Assembly (NCBI GenBank): GCA_964636675.1
Contig: CAZWUO010000158.1
Coordinates: forward strand, 1 to 8,997
Length of the DNA: 8,997 nucleotides
Origin: JALUUH01 sp964636675
GTDB taxonomy: Bacteria; Pseudomonadota; Gammaproteobacteria; S012-40
Direction: 5' to 3'
The position numbers were made by a program, and so were the translations under genes. The first letter of the stretch is position 1. Each line of letters starts with the position of its first letter. Shown here piece after piece: positions 1-6,934 of this stretch. The notes under the pieces are model-generated. The model made no database searches and was not told the DNA's origin. It saw only the letters and a program-made list of their open reading frames with translations.

Positions 1-471
1 TTTCAATTTCTATCCAATACTAAATTCGGTAAGTTATTGTTTTGCAGTCCCTTACGCTAATACCAACCTTTCTTTTTTTTTAGGGAGATTACCATCTGTA
101 GTATCCCGCATACTCTGATATCAACAATGGCTTTGTATTCTTGATAGCGGATAGTAGGTATGGATATGCGTAGGATTATGCTCAGATGGAGCACAATATA
201 TACGAATTATAATCCCGTAAAATATTGAAATTGTTGATGTTGCTATAAAGCCATTGTTTGCGGTGACATTGTATTAGATTGTAGCGATTTAAGTTGGCAA
301 AACTACGAACTTGTTTGTTTTGCGGAGTCTAGGTTAAAGTCAGGGGTTGATTATTCCTGTATATGGGGGCAGTTTCTGGAATGCTTCCATGGCGCTTTCC
401 TTGATTACCTCAAACTCTGGTGTGGCTGAAGCAAACGACACGCCCTAGGCTCTGCTTGCGAAAATTGTTTG
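1..471. other. Non-coding region upstream of the imuB promoter
   Basis: No convincing gene is present. Reading frames open at the left edge close quickly: frame 1 stops at 58-60 and frame 2 near 115-117, and neither looks like a recognisable C-terminus. The region is AT-rich and has a run of nine T at 73-81, with no strong hairpin directly in front of it. It contains a widely spaced inverted repeat (123-137 with 244-258) and one degenerate LexA-like sequence at 355-374. I see no tRNA-like sequence. It may be the 3' flank of an unseen upstream gene plus the distal promoter region of imuB. Confidence 0.6.
123..258. repeat. Widely spaced 15-bp inverted repeat
   Basis: The arm at 123-137 (AACAATGGCTTTGTA) is the reverse complement of 244-258 (TATAAAGCCATTGTT) at 14 of 15 positions. 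The arms are 106 bp apart. A secondary TCAACAA (121-127) also has its complement TTGTTGA at 231-237. No target-site duplication and no transposase are visible, so this could be a decayed short mobile element, two protein-binding half-sites, or chance in AT-rich DNA. Confidence 0.35.
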
Positions 472-483
472 TACTGTTATAAT
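456..483 (+). promoter_or_regulatory. imuB-dnaE2 promoter (extended -10)
   Basis: A perfect TATAAT at 478-483 is preceded by TG at 475-476 with one base between, which makes a TGnTATAAT extended -10. A weak -35 candidate, TTGCGA (456-461; 4 of 6 to consensus), lies 16 bp upstream. Transcription would start near 489-491, leaving a leader of about 180 nt before the imuB ATG. The -10 lies wholly inside the LexA box, so repressor and RNA polymerase should exclude each other. This is a motif-based inference; no start site has been mapped. Confidence 0.65.
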
Positions 484-491
484 ATACAGTA
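472..491 (+). promoter_or_regulatory. LexA box (SOS operator) of imuB-dnaE2
   Basis: The 20-mer TACTGTTATAATATACAGTA carries both palindromic halves of the gammaproteobacterial/E. coli LexA consensus perfectly: TACTGT, an 8-bp AT-only centre, ACAGTA. The CTGT-N8-ACAG core is 474-489. It overlaps the extended -10 of the imuB promoter. Its position ahead of an error-prone polymerase operon matches the known SOS control of imu cassettes. Confidence in the operator is high because motif quality and gene context agree. Confidence 0.92.
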
Positions 492-672
492 TATCAATAA
501 ATGAGTAAAAAAATGCACTAATGCCTCAAAAGTACAGTCGCCTACTCAAGTCCGTTGATTGATTCAGGCGTAGATAGGGCGTCGACGTCGATAAAATCTT
601 TTTTACAAACTCTTACAAGAATAGCAAGCAGTTAAACCTTCGTAGCATTGGGGGAAAAAAGGTAAAAAAGGA
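492..672 (+). other. Long imuB leader with mini-ORFs and a palindrome
   Basis: If transcription starts at the predicted promoter, about 180 nt precede imuB. The leader holds two tiny reading frames: ATG 501 to TAA 519-521 (MSKKMH) and ATG 521 to TGA 560-562 (MPQKYSRLLKSVD). They share the TAATG junction, but neither has a clear Shine-Dalgarno sequence. A 10-bp perfect palindrome, TCGACGTCGA, lies at 582-591, followed by a run of six T (599-604). I cannot say whether it is regulatory. No known riboswitch or attenuator is recognised. Confidence 0.35.
657..662 (+). promoter_or_regulatory. Probable ribosome binding site of imuB
   Basis: AAAAGG lies 10 nt before the ATG at 673. A second AAGGA (668-672) abuts the ATG and is too close to serve it. 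A TAG at 643-645 closes the frame upstream, and there is no start codon between it and 673, so 673 is the furthest upstream start. This matters because the protein has an unusual N-terminal extension. Confidence 0.45.
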
Positions 673-2388
673 ATGAGTTTGTCTAAGCCACGTTCGAGCT
701 TGTCCGTAGATGGTGTTGACAAGGCTTCTTTTAGAGATGTTAATCAAGCAGACAAAAGCCAATCCGCCGAAAATCAATTGTTGTTAGATTTTTCCAGTAC
801 ATTCAAAGCCGATGCTGTTGCTAATAACGCCGCAGAAGAACTTCAGCATTCAAGGCCTAGGTCTCAAGATGTAGCGCATACTGAAACCAAAAAAAATCAT
901 CTACCCCTTTTTTTATGTCTCTACTTTCCATCGCTCTCGTTGGATTTAGTCAATAAAGTGGAAGATCAATCGTTGGTTATTATCGAAGATGTCTCGGGAC
1001 GTTATAAAGTCCACAGTGTTTGCAAAAATGCAGAGGCCCAGGGTATTACCGCTCATATGGATTTAACGGCTGCCTATGCTTTGTGTTCCGATGTAGTGAC
1101 TCAGCAACGAGATGTTGCGCAGGAAACTGAGCAGCTGAAAGATATCGCTAATTGGGCGCAACAGTTTACACCTCGTATTAGTATTTTAGAACCTTATAGC
1201 GTGATTCTGGAGATCCGAGCTAGCCTCAATTTATTCGGCGGTCTATCCGCATTACAGCAAAGGCTTATCAACGAGTATAAAAAAAATTGGGCGTACAGGA
1301 TGAAGGTTGCCGTGGCGCCAACGCCACTGGCCAGTCAAATATTGGCGCGTTTTAGTACGGTTAATAATACTCTGCTCATTGAAGATGGGGCTGCATTACG
1401 TTCCGTATTAGGGCAGTTTTCGATTAAAACATTGTTATTGAGTGATGACAAAACTCTTAATAAACTCAAAAATATTGGTGTCAATAATTTGCAAGATCTA
1501 TGGCGTTTGCCGAGAGAAAGTCTCGCCAGACGTTTTGGTCAAAAATTAACACAGCATCTGGATAAATTGCTTGGCATGCAAGCCGATCCGCAACGTATTT
1601 ATAAACCACCGGTTATTTTTGAATCGAGTATGGAGTTGCCTTATGCCGCATCTAATAATAAAACAGTTGTTATTGCAGTAGCAAAGCTAGTTCAAGGCCT
1701 AGAGGACTTTTTACGTGAGCACGATGCGGGGGTTGCCAAAATATATTTGCATTTGATACATTTTGATAAAACATCGCACGATTTAACGGTTGGACTGCGC
1801 CAATGTTCACGCGATGCATCACATATTATCGCCTTGTTTAGAGAACATTTAGAGCGCCTAAAAACTTTTTCTGCCGTATGCGAAGTGAAAATACGTGTCG
1901 ATGAAGTTATTCCCTTTATTGCTCATGCGCAATCCATTTTTCCACAGCGATTGTTTGCAGCTTCGGTCAGCGACAACAAGAATCCCCAAGTAGTTGCAGA
2001 TTGGCATAATTTGCTTGAGCAGTTACAAAATCGCTTTGGCCCGCAAGTGGTTCAGCATATTCAAGTTGTTGATGAACATCGTCCAGAGCTTTCCTGGTGT
2101 TATACGTCAGTATGGCAGGCAAGCTCTCGTTTTGGGGCGCAAGAAAAAACGCTTTTGCGTCCTTTATGGTTATTGCAAAAACCACGTTATTTGAAGATGA
2201 AACAATCACCTTGTTATCGTGGTTTATTAAAAGCGGTGCATGGTCCAGAGCGTATTGAATCGGGCTGGTGGGAAGATGATAATATTCATCGTGACTATTA
2301 CATTGCACGTGACTGTGATCACAGTCTCTTGTGGATTTATCGTGACTTGATAAATAAGCAATGGTTTTTACACGGTTTGTTCGGCTGA
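673..2388 (+). CDS. imuB: ImuB, inactive Y-family polymerase-like mutasome scaffold
   Basis: ImuB homologue, 571 aa. In characterised imu cassettes it joins ImuA, DnaE2 and the sliding clamp during SOS mutagenesis but does not polymerise DNA. The Y-family-like core begins near residue 77 (LPLFLCLYFPSL). Cys82/Tyr84 stand where active polymerases have Asp-x-Asp, and the SxDE region reads PYSVILE (residues 174-180), so the catalytic carboxylates are missing, as is usual for ImuB. The C-terminus has the family signature: GPERIESGWW (524-533), RDYY, and a final WFLHGLFG. Residues 1-76 are an unusual low-complexity polar extension containing QLLLDF (35-40), which resembles a clamp-binding hexapeptide. 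At the site where ImuB proteins often carry a clamp motif only QSIF (420-423) and QRLF (425-428) remain. No Met codon lies between residue 1 and residue 129, so the extension is probably translated. It is the first gene of the SOS operon with dnaE2, 36 nt away. Confidence 0.93.
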   Translation: MSLSKPRSSLSVDGVDKASFRDVNQADKSQSAENQLLLDFSSTFKADAVANNAAEELQHSRPRSQDVAHTETKKNHLPLFLCLYFPSLSLDLVNKVEDQSLVIIEDVSGRYKVHSVCKNAEAQGITAHMDLTAAYALCSDVVTQQRDVAQETEQLKDIANWAQQFTPRISILEPYSVILEIRASLNLFGGLSALQQRLINEYKKNWAYRMKVAVAPTPLASQILARFSTVNNTLLIEDGAALRSVLGQFSIKTLLLSDDKTLNKLKNIGVNNLQDLWRLPRESLARRFGQKLTQHLDKLLGMQADPQRIYKPPVIFESSMELPYAASNNKTVVIAVAKLVQGLEDFLREHDAGVAKIYLHLIHFDKTSHDLTVGLRQCSRDASHIIALFREHLERLKTFSAVCEVKIRVDEVIPFIAHAQSIFPQRLFAASVSDNKNPQVVADWHNLLEQLQNRFGPQVVQHIQVVDEHRPELSWCYTSVWQASSRFGAQEKTLLRPLWLLQKPRYLKMKQSPCYRGLLKAVHGPERIESGWWEDDNIHRDYYIARDCDHSLLWIYRDLINKQWFLHGLFG

Positions 2389-2424
2389 ATATACTCGAAA
2401 TCTCAATCGCTACGGATATATTAG

Positions 2425-5400
2425 ATGATGGATGATAAAGAACAGTATGCTGAGTTGCATTGCCTGAGTAATTTTTCTTTTTTACGCGGTGCTTCACATC
2501 CTGAAGAGCTTGTTCAACGTGCCGCAATGTTAGGCTATAGCGCGCTCGCAATGACGGATGAATGTTCTTTATCGGGTATTGTCAAGGCACATATTAGTGC
2601 TAAACAAGAGGCTATTAAATTAATTATTGGCAGTGAGTTTGTTTTGCATGACGGTTTACGTTTTGTTTTGCTGGCGAGCAATCGAAAATCTTATGCTGAA
2701 TTGTCGCATCTCATTACGATTGCAAGACAGCGTGCGGACAAAGGTGATTATTATTTAGATAGAGATTTACTCCAACAAAACCTCCCTACACAATGTTTTG
2801 CATTATGGTTACCAGAAAAAAACCCAAAGCTAGAAGCACAATCTCAAAAATCGCAGAATAAAAAACGGCAAGAAGATCTAAAATTTTTACAGGATTGTTT
2901 TGCGTCTAGAATATGGATTGCTGTGGAATTATTAATGGATGGATGCGATAAAACACATTTGGCTGAGTTGCAAAAGCTCGGGGAAAAATTTAAGATTCCC
3001 TTGTGTGCATCTGGCGATGTGCATATGCATGTACACCAACGATATGCGCTACAAGATACGCTGACCGCTATTCGTTTAGGCAGGCCTATTGCCACGCTAG
3101 GAAAGTCAGCCTATGCCAATGCAGAAAGACATTTACGTTCGTTGCCACGATTGCGACGCTTATATCCCTCGGCCTTATTACAAGAGACAGTGAACATTGC
3201 TGCACAATGTCATTTTTCTTTAGATGAATTACGTTACGAGTATCCACAAGAGCTCGTGCCGGAAGCATACACGGCAAAAACCTGGTTGCGAGAACTCGTT
3301 GAGCGCGGCATTCTTCGACGTTGGCCAACCGGGGAAGCAGCAAAAATACGTCAGCTTATTGAGCACGAGTTAACGTTAATTCATGAACTCAGTTATGAAC
3401 CTTATTTTTTGACCGTTTATGACATTGTGCGTTTTGCACGCGAGCAAGGAATATTATGCCAGGGTCGTGGATCGGCAGCGAATTCGGTTATTTGCTATTG
3501 CCTGGGGATTACCGAGGTTGACCCTGCGCGTATGAGCGTCTTGTTTGAGCGCTTTATTTCCAGAGAGCGTAACGAGCCTCCTGATATTGATGTTGATTTT
3601 GAGCATGAACGGCGCGAAGAAGTCATTCAATATATTTATCAGAAATATGGACGTGATCGTGCGGCGCTTGCTGCGACGGTGATTACCTATAGGCCGCGCA
3701 GTGCTATTCGGGATGTGGGTAAGGCCTTAGGTTTAAGTCTGGAGCAAGTCGATCGTTTGGCCAAATCGATGCAATGGTGGGATGGCAAGTCACTGAATGC
3801 CGAGCGTTTGCAAGGCACTGGGTTTGCCGCAGATAGCTTGCTGATTCAGCGCATGATGGAGCTTGTTACGTTGCTTGTTGGGTTTCCTCGGCATTTATCT
3901 CAGCACGTCGGAGGTTTTGTGATTGCGCGTGATCAATTATCCGCATTAGTCCCGATTGAAAATGCATCGATGCCGGGTCGCACGGTGATTCAATGGGATA
4001 AAGATGATCTTGAAGCGCTAGGTTTGCTAAAAGTGGATGTGCTTTCTTTGGGCATGTTGAGCGCAATACGTAAAGCTTTAGCTTATGTGAGCCGGATAAA
4101 AAACATCCCCTTTAGCTTGCAAGACATCCCCGCCGAAGATCCTGCGGTTTATCAAATGTTGCATAAGGCTGATACCATTGGTGTGTTTCAAATAGAGTCA
4201 CGTGCCCAGATGTCGATGTTACCGCGTTTGCGACCGCAGAGTTATTATGATTTAGTGATCCAAATTGCGATTGTGCGACCTGGGCCTATTCAAGGTGATA
4301 TGGTACACCCTTATTTAAGACGACGTAATGGTATCGAACCGGTGACATACTCCAGCACAGCGGTGGAGGCGGTTTTAAAACGCACTTTAGGGGTGCCTAT
4401 TTTTCAAGAACAAGTGATGCAAATAGCGATGGTTGCTGCGGGTTTTAGCGCTGGCGAGGCGGATCAATTACGGCGTTGCATGGCCGCGTGGAAACGCAAA
4501 GGTGGCTTAGAGATTTTTGAAGATAAGCTATTATCTGGAATGCAAGAACGCGGTTATTCAGAAACTTTTGCCAAAAGAATATTTCGCCAAATTCGAGGTT
4601 TTGGTGATTATGGTTTTCCAGAGTCACACTCTGCGAGTTTTGCGCTATTGGCTTATGTTTCGTCCTGGTTAAAAAAATATTACCCGTCGGCATTTACTTG
4701 TGCTTTATTAAATAGCTTGCCGATGGGTTTTTATGCGCCAGCGCAATTAATCCATGATGCCAAACGCCATAAGGTGGTCGTCAAGCACGCCGATGTGATG
4801 TTCAGCGATTACGATTGCACTCTAGAGTATGCTGACAAGAGTGCTGATCAAAGTACTGATCAAAGCACGGCTCATCCCCCATTGCGTATTGGTCTGCGGA
4901 TGATTAAGTCTTTATCCACTGACGGCGCTGAACGAATTATTGCCGCACGGCAGCAGCGCCCCTTTATGGATGTGCAGGATTTAGCGAGTCGTGCCGTACT
5001 GAATAAAAGCGATTTGGCAGCCTTGGCTGCCGCTGATGCATTGAGTGAGCTTGCTGGGCATAGGCATCGTGCTTATTGGCAAGTAAGTGGGGTAGAGCAA
5101 GCATTACCCTTGTTTGCACAACCCCGATTTCAAGAACCTGAAGTCTTGTTATGCAAGCCCAGTGAGGTTGCTAATGTGACGGCGGACTATGTCACTACTG
5201 GCTTTAGCCTAAAACAACACCCCGTGGCTTTATTACGTGATAAATTGACGGCACAGGGAATAAAAAAATCGGCTGAATTATGGGGTTTAAAGAATCATCA
5301 AATAGCCAGGGTCGTCGGTCTTGTGATCGGCAGACAACGCCCTGGCACTGCCTCAGGCGTTGTGTTTGTAACCCTAGAAGATGAAAGTGGTTATGTGAAT

Positions 5401-5580
5401 GTCATTGTATGGCCTAAGTTTGTAGCAGCGCAGCGCCAAGCTTTATTAAAAGCGCGCTTAATGCTGGTGAGCGGTGTGGTGCAACAAGAAGACGGTGTAT
5501 TGCATTTAATCGCTGGGCGCTTAGAAGATTATAGTCACTGGTTAAGTGATTTAGCCATTAAGTCCAGAGATTTTCATTAG
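2425..5580 (+). CDS. dnaE2: Error-prone DNA polymerase III alpha subunit DnaE2 (ImuC)
   Basis: C-family polymerase of the DnaE2/ImuC type, 1051 aa, a normal family length and shorter than replicative DnaE (about 1160 aa). It performs error-prone synthesis past lesions together with ImuA and ImuB. The PHP domain (about 8-210) opens with AELHCLSNFSFLRGAS and TDECSLSG, the DnaE2 form in which some PHP metal ligands are replaced. The polymerase core has QGRGSAANS, PDIDVDFEH with catalytic Asp387 and Asp389, and LLKVDVLSLG with Asp538, equivalent to E. coli DnaE D401, D403 and D555. All three are intact, so it should be active. A helix-hairpin-helix region (about 830-890) and an OB fold (about 960-1040) follow, and it ends in the family-typical SRDFH. 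Residues 806-817 form a small tandem-repeat insertion. Start: ATGATG at 2425; either Met could be used. The Shine-Dalgarno is weak (GGA at 2414-2416), suggesting translation linked to imuB. Confidence 0.97.
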   Translation: MMDDKEQYAELHCLSNFSFLRGASHPEELVQRAAMLGYSALAMTDECSLSGIVKAHISAKQEAIKLIIGSEFVLHDGLRFVLLASNRKSYAELSHLITIARQRADKGDYYLDRDLLQQNLPTQCFALWLPEKNPKLEAQSQKSQNKKRQEDLKFLQDCFASRIWIAVELLMDGCDKTHLAELQKLGEKFKIPLCASGDVHMHVHQRYALQDTLTAIRLGRPIATLGKSAYANAERHLRSLPRLRRLYPSALLQETVNIAAQCHFSLDELRYEYPQELVPEAYTAKTWLRELVERGILRRWPTGEAAKIRQLIEHELTLIHELSYEPYFLTVYDIVRFAREQGILCQGRGSAANSVICYCLGITEVDPARMSVLFERFISRERNEPPDIDVDFEHERREEVIQYIYQKYGRDRAALAATVITYRPRSAIRDVGKALGLSLEQVDRLAKSMQWWDGKSLNAERLQGTGFAADSLLIQRMMELVTLLVGFPRHLSQHVGGFVIARDQLSALVPIENASMPGRTVIQWDKDDLEALGLLKVDVLSLGMLSAIRKALAYVSRIKNIPFSLQDIPAEDPAVYQMLHKADTIGVFQIESRAQMSMLPRLRPQSYYDLVIQIAIVRPGPIQGDMVHPYLRRRNGIEPVTYSSTAVEAVLKRTLGVPIFQEQVMQIAMVAAGFSAGEADQLRRCMAAWKRKGGLEIFEDKLLSGMQERGYSETFAKRIFRQIRGFGDYGFPESHSASFALLAYVSSWLKKYYPSAFTCALLNSLPMGFYAPAQLIHDAKRHKVVVKHADVMFSDYDCTLEYADKSADQSTDQSTAHPPLRIGLRMIKSLSTDGAERIIAARQQRPFMDVQDLASRAVLNKSDLAALAAADALSELAGHRHRAYWQVSGVEQALPLFAQPRFQEPEVLLCKPSEVANVTADYVTTGFSLKQHPVALLRDKLTAQGIKKSAELWGLKNHQIARVVGLVIGRQRPGTASGVVFVTLEDESGYVNVIVWPKFVAAQRQALLKARLMLVSGVVQQEDGVLHLIAGRLEDYSHWLSDLAIKSRDFH
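4840..4872 (+). repeat. 12-bp tandem repeat inside dnaE2
   Basis: Two 12-bp units, AGTGCTGATCAA (4840-4851) and AGTACTGATCAA (4852-4863), differ at one base, and a decayed third unit follows. They encode SADQ-STDQ-STAH (residues 806-817). The frame is kept. From memory of the family, the segment between DCTLE and LRIGLR is normally short, so this looks like a slippage insertion in a surface loop. Confidence 0.7.
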
Positions 5581-5632
5581 GTCGAAGAAGTGGGGCGTAA
5601 TGTAGTGCGGTCATAAAGCGTTTTTCTGGGGT

Positions 5633-6289
5633 TTAATAGTTTGCATTGATTTCAGCGGTCACCAGATTTTGTAATTGAGTATAACCAAAGCGGGGTAAAG
5701 GTTTGCCGTTAACAAAGAAGGTGGGGGTTTTGTTGGCGCCCAATAATTGGCCGTCTGCGATATCTTGTTGAATTGCTTTGAGCACAGCGGGCTTACTCAT
5801 GTCCTTTTGGAGTTTCGTAAAATCCAGGGTTTTATGCATTCGGCTTAATATGTTCCAAAAAATCTTTGGATTGGCTTGATGGTTGATCGCCCATTGAGAT
5901 TGAGTTGCAAACATCATTTCCAGTACCGGCCAGAATTGCCCTTGCATTTTAGCGGCTTCAAGTATCGCCACCATTTGCTCCGAGCCATGATGCAAAGGTG
6001 CGTAACGAATCACTAGGTTTACTTTATCGCCATGTTTTTCCAATAGCTTTTTAAGCAGTGGGTGAAATTGGCGGCAGGTTCCACAAGCGGGATCGAGGAA
6101 TTCGACAATCGTGACTTTCGCCTGGGGATTGCCTATTTTCACGGAGTGATCTCTGGACAGGGCTTCGCTATGCTGGGAAACCAATTGGCTTACTTGAGCA
6201 CTATTCAGCGTATTATATAAAAAAGCAGATAGCCCAAATGCGAGTGCAATCAATAATATGGCAATAATGCTCGTTGTATATTTTTTCAT
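5633..6289 (-). CDS. DsbA/BdbD-like thiol:disulfide oxidoreductase, membrane-anchored
   Basis: Protein of 218 aa with a thioredoxin/DsbA fold. Residues 1-28 are a signal peptide or uncleaved anchor (KKYTT followed by a hydrophobic stretch), so the catalytic domain should face the periplasm. The redox motif is CGTC (69-72) in FLDPACGTCRQF, and the conserved cis-proline is Pro189 in TPTFFVNG. Both are needed for activity and both are intact. FLDPACGTC and the TPTFFVNG segment resemble the Thioredoxin_4/BdbD-like group more than E. coli DsbA (CPHC). Its start overlaps the stop of the DsbB-like gene by 4 nt (ATGA), with AGGA 8 nt upstream inside that gene, so the two are translationally coupled. 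It probably oxidises exported proteins and is re-oxidised by its partner. An isomerase-like role cannot be excluded. Its 3' end faces dnaE2 across a 52-nt gap with no clear terminator. Confidence 0.88.
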   Translation of the reverse strand: MKKYTTSIIAILLIALAFGLSAFLYNTLNSAQVSQLVSQHSEALSRDHSVKIGNPQAKVTIVEFLDPACGTCRQFHPLLKKLLEKHGDKVNLVIRYAPLHHGSEQMVAILEAAKMQGQFWPVLEMMFATQSQWAINHQANPKIFWNILSRMHKTLDFTKLQKDMSKPAVLKAIQQDIADGQLLGANKTPTFFVNGKPLPRFGYTQLQNLVTAEINANY

Positions 6290-6759
6290 TCTAATATCCT
6301 AGTTTTAGCGGTCGGTTTAGCGGTTTCAGGGTATACAGAGCGTGCTTTCAATAATAAAAAGATAATGCTTAAAAAGGCAGCGAGTGACAATAACGGAATG
6401 GGTAAAAAACCAAACAACACCATGGTTGCATCCGCACAAGATACGCCGGCACTGCAAGGCTGAAGGTTTTCTGGAATAAAGCCATAAAACAGCAATCCGT
6501 GATAAGTCGTAAACAACAGGCCAATGAACGCAATCGGTAAGGCATAACGTACCACCCGCTGATCGAGAGGATGTAATCCTATCCACAAAATCACAACCAA
6601 TGGAAACATGAAAATGCGCTGATACCAGCAAAGTATACAGGGTACTAGGCCCATTATTTCACTGAAAAAAAGACTCCCCGCCGTTGCAATCGTTGCGACC
6701 AGCCAACTCGCGAAGATAAATTTCCAGGCGGGAAGATCCGCTACTGATTGATGGTTCAT
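6286..6759 (-). CDS. DsbB/BdbC-family disulfide bond formation protein
   Basis: Inner-membrane quinone-linked oxidase of 157 aa with four predicted membrane helices (roughly 13-33, 47-63, 70-92 and 112-137). The first periplasmic pair is Cys41-Ile-Leu-Cys44 in PCILCWYQR, the hallmark CxxC with the following aromatic/Gln/Arg. The second pair is Cys102 and Cys108 in PCSAGVSC, much closer together than E. coli DsbB C104/C130 and typical of the BdbC-like branch. By family knowledge it passes electrons from the DsbA-like partner to quinone. The start at 6759 has GGA a few bases upstream. It is the first gene of the minus-strand pair and diverges from yebC across about 175 bp. I found no LexA box there, so SOS control of this pair is not indicated. 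Confidence 0.92.
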   Translation of the reverse strand: MNHQSVADLPAWKFIFASWLVATIATAGSLFFSEIMGLVPCILCWYQRIFMFPLVVILWIGLHPLDQRVVRYALPIAFIGLLFTTYHGLLFYGFIPENLQPCSAGVSCADATMVLFGFLPIPLLSLAAFLSIIFLLLKARSVYPETAKPTAKTRILE

Positions 6760-6920
6760 ATATTCCAGTTCTTAAAAAATACCGTGATTCTACACGACTA
6801 CTCGCTTTAAGACTGCGATTTCTGCATGCTTTGCATTGAGATGCTTTGGCTTCTTCAGCATAATAGAGCGGTTTAATATTTTACGCGAATCTTGCTGGTG
6901 AAGAAGATTCCACTTGCAAC

Positions 6921-6924
6921 GGAG
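6921..6924 (+). promoter_or_regulatory. Ribosome binding site that sets the yebC start
   Basis: GGAG lies 10 nt before ATG 6935, where the protein begins MGRAYQNRKESM as in relatives. An in-frame TTG at 6914 lies upstream of this site and would add seven residues not expected in the family, so 6935 is preferred. Confidence 0.75.
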
Positions 6925-6934
6925 TAGTCATATT

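Noticed and set aside
83..107. Hairpin GGGA...TCCC near the T9 run
   Set aside because: The stem is interrupted and the T run lies before it on the plus strand, not after, so it does not form a terminator in either direction.
1967..2551. Long (194-codon) minus-strand open frame across the imuB/dnaE2 junction
   Set aside because: It lies antisense to two well-conserved genes, its translation resembles no family I know, and it has no promoter or ribosome binding site of its own. It is a shadow frame.
6326..6631. Second minus-strand frame (101 codons) inside the DsbB-like gene
   Set aside because: The DsbB frame has all four cysteines and membrane helices. This alternative frame shows no recognisable pattern.
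6914..6934. Upstream TTG start for the yebC gene
   Set aside because: The GGAG ribosome binding site lies downstream of it and fits ATG 6935, where relatives of this protein begin.
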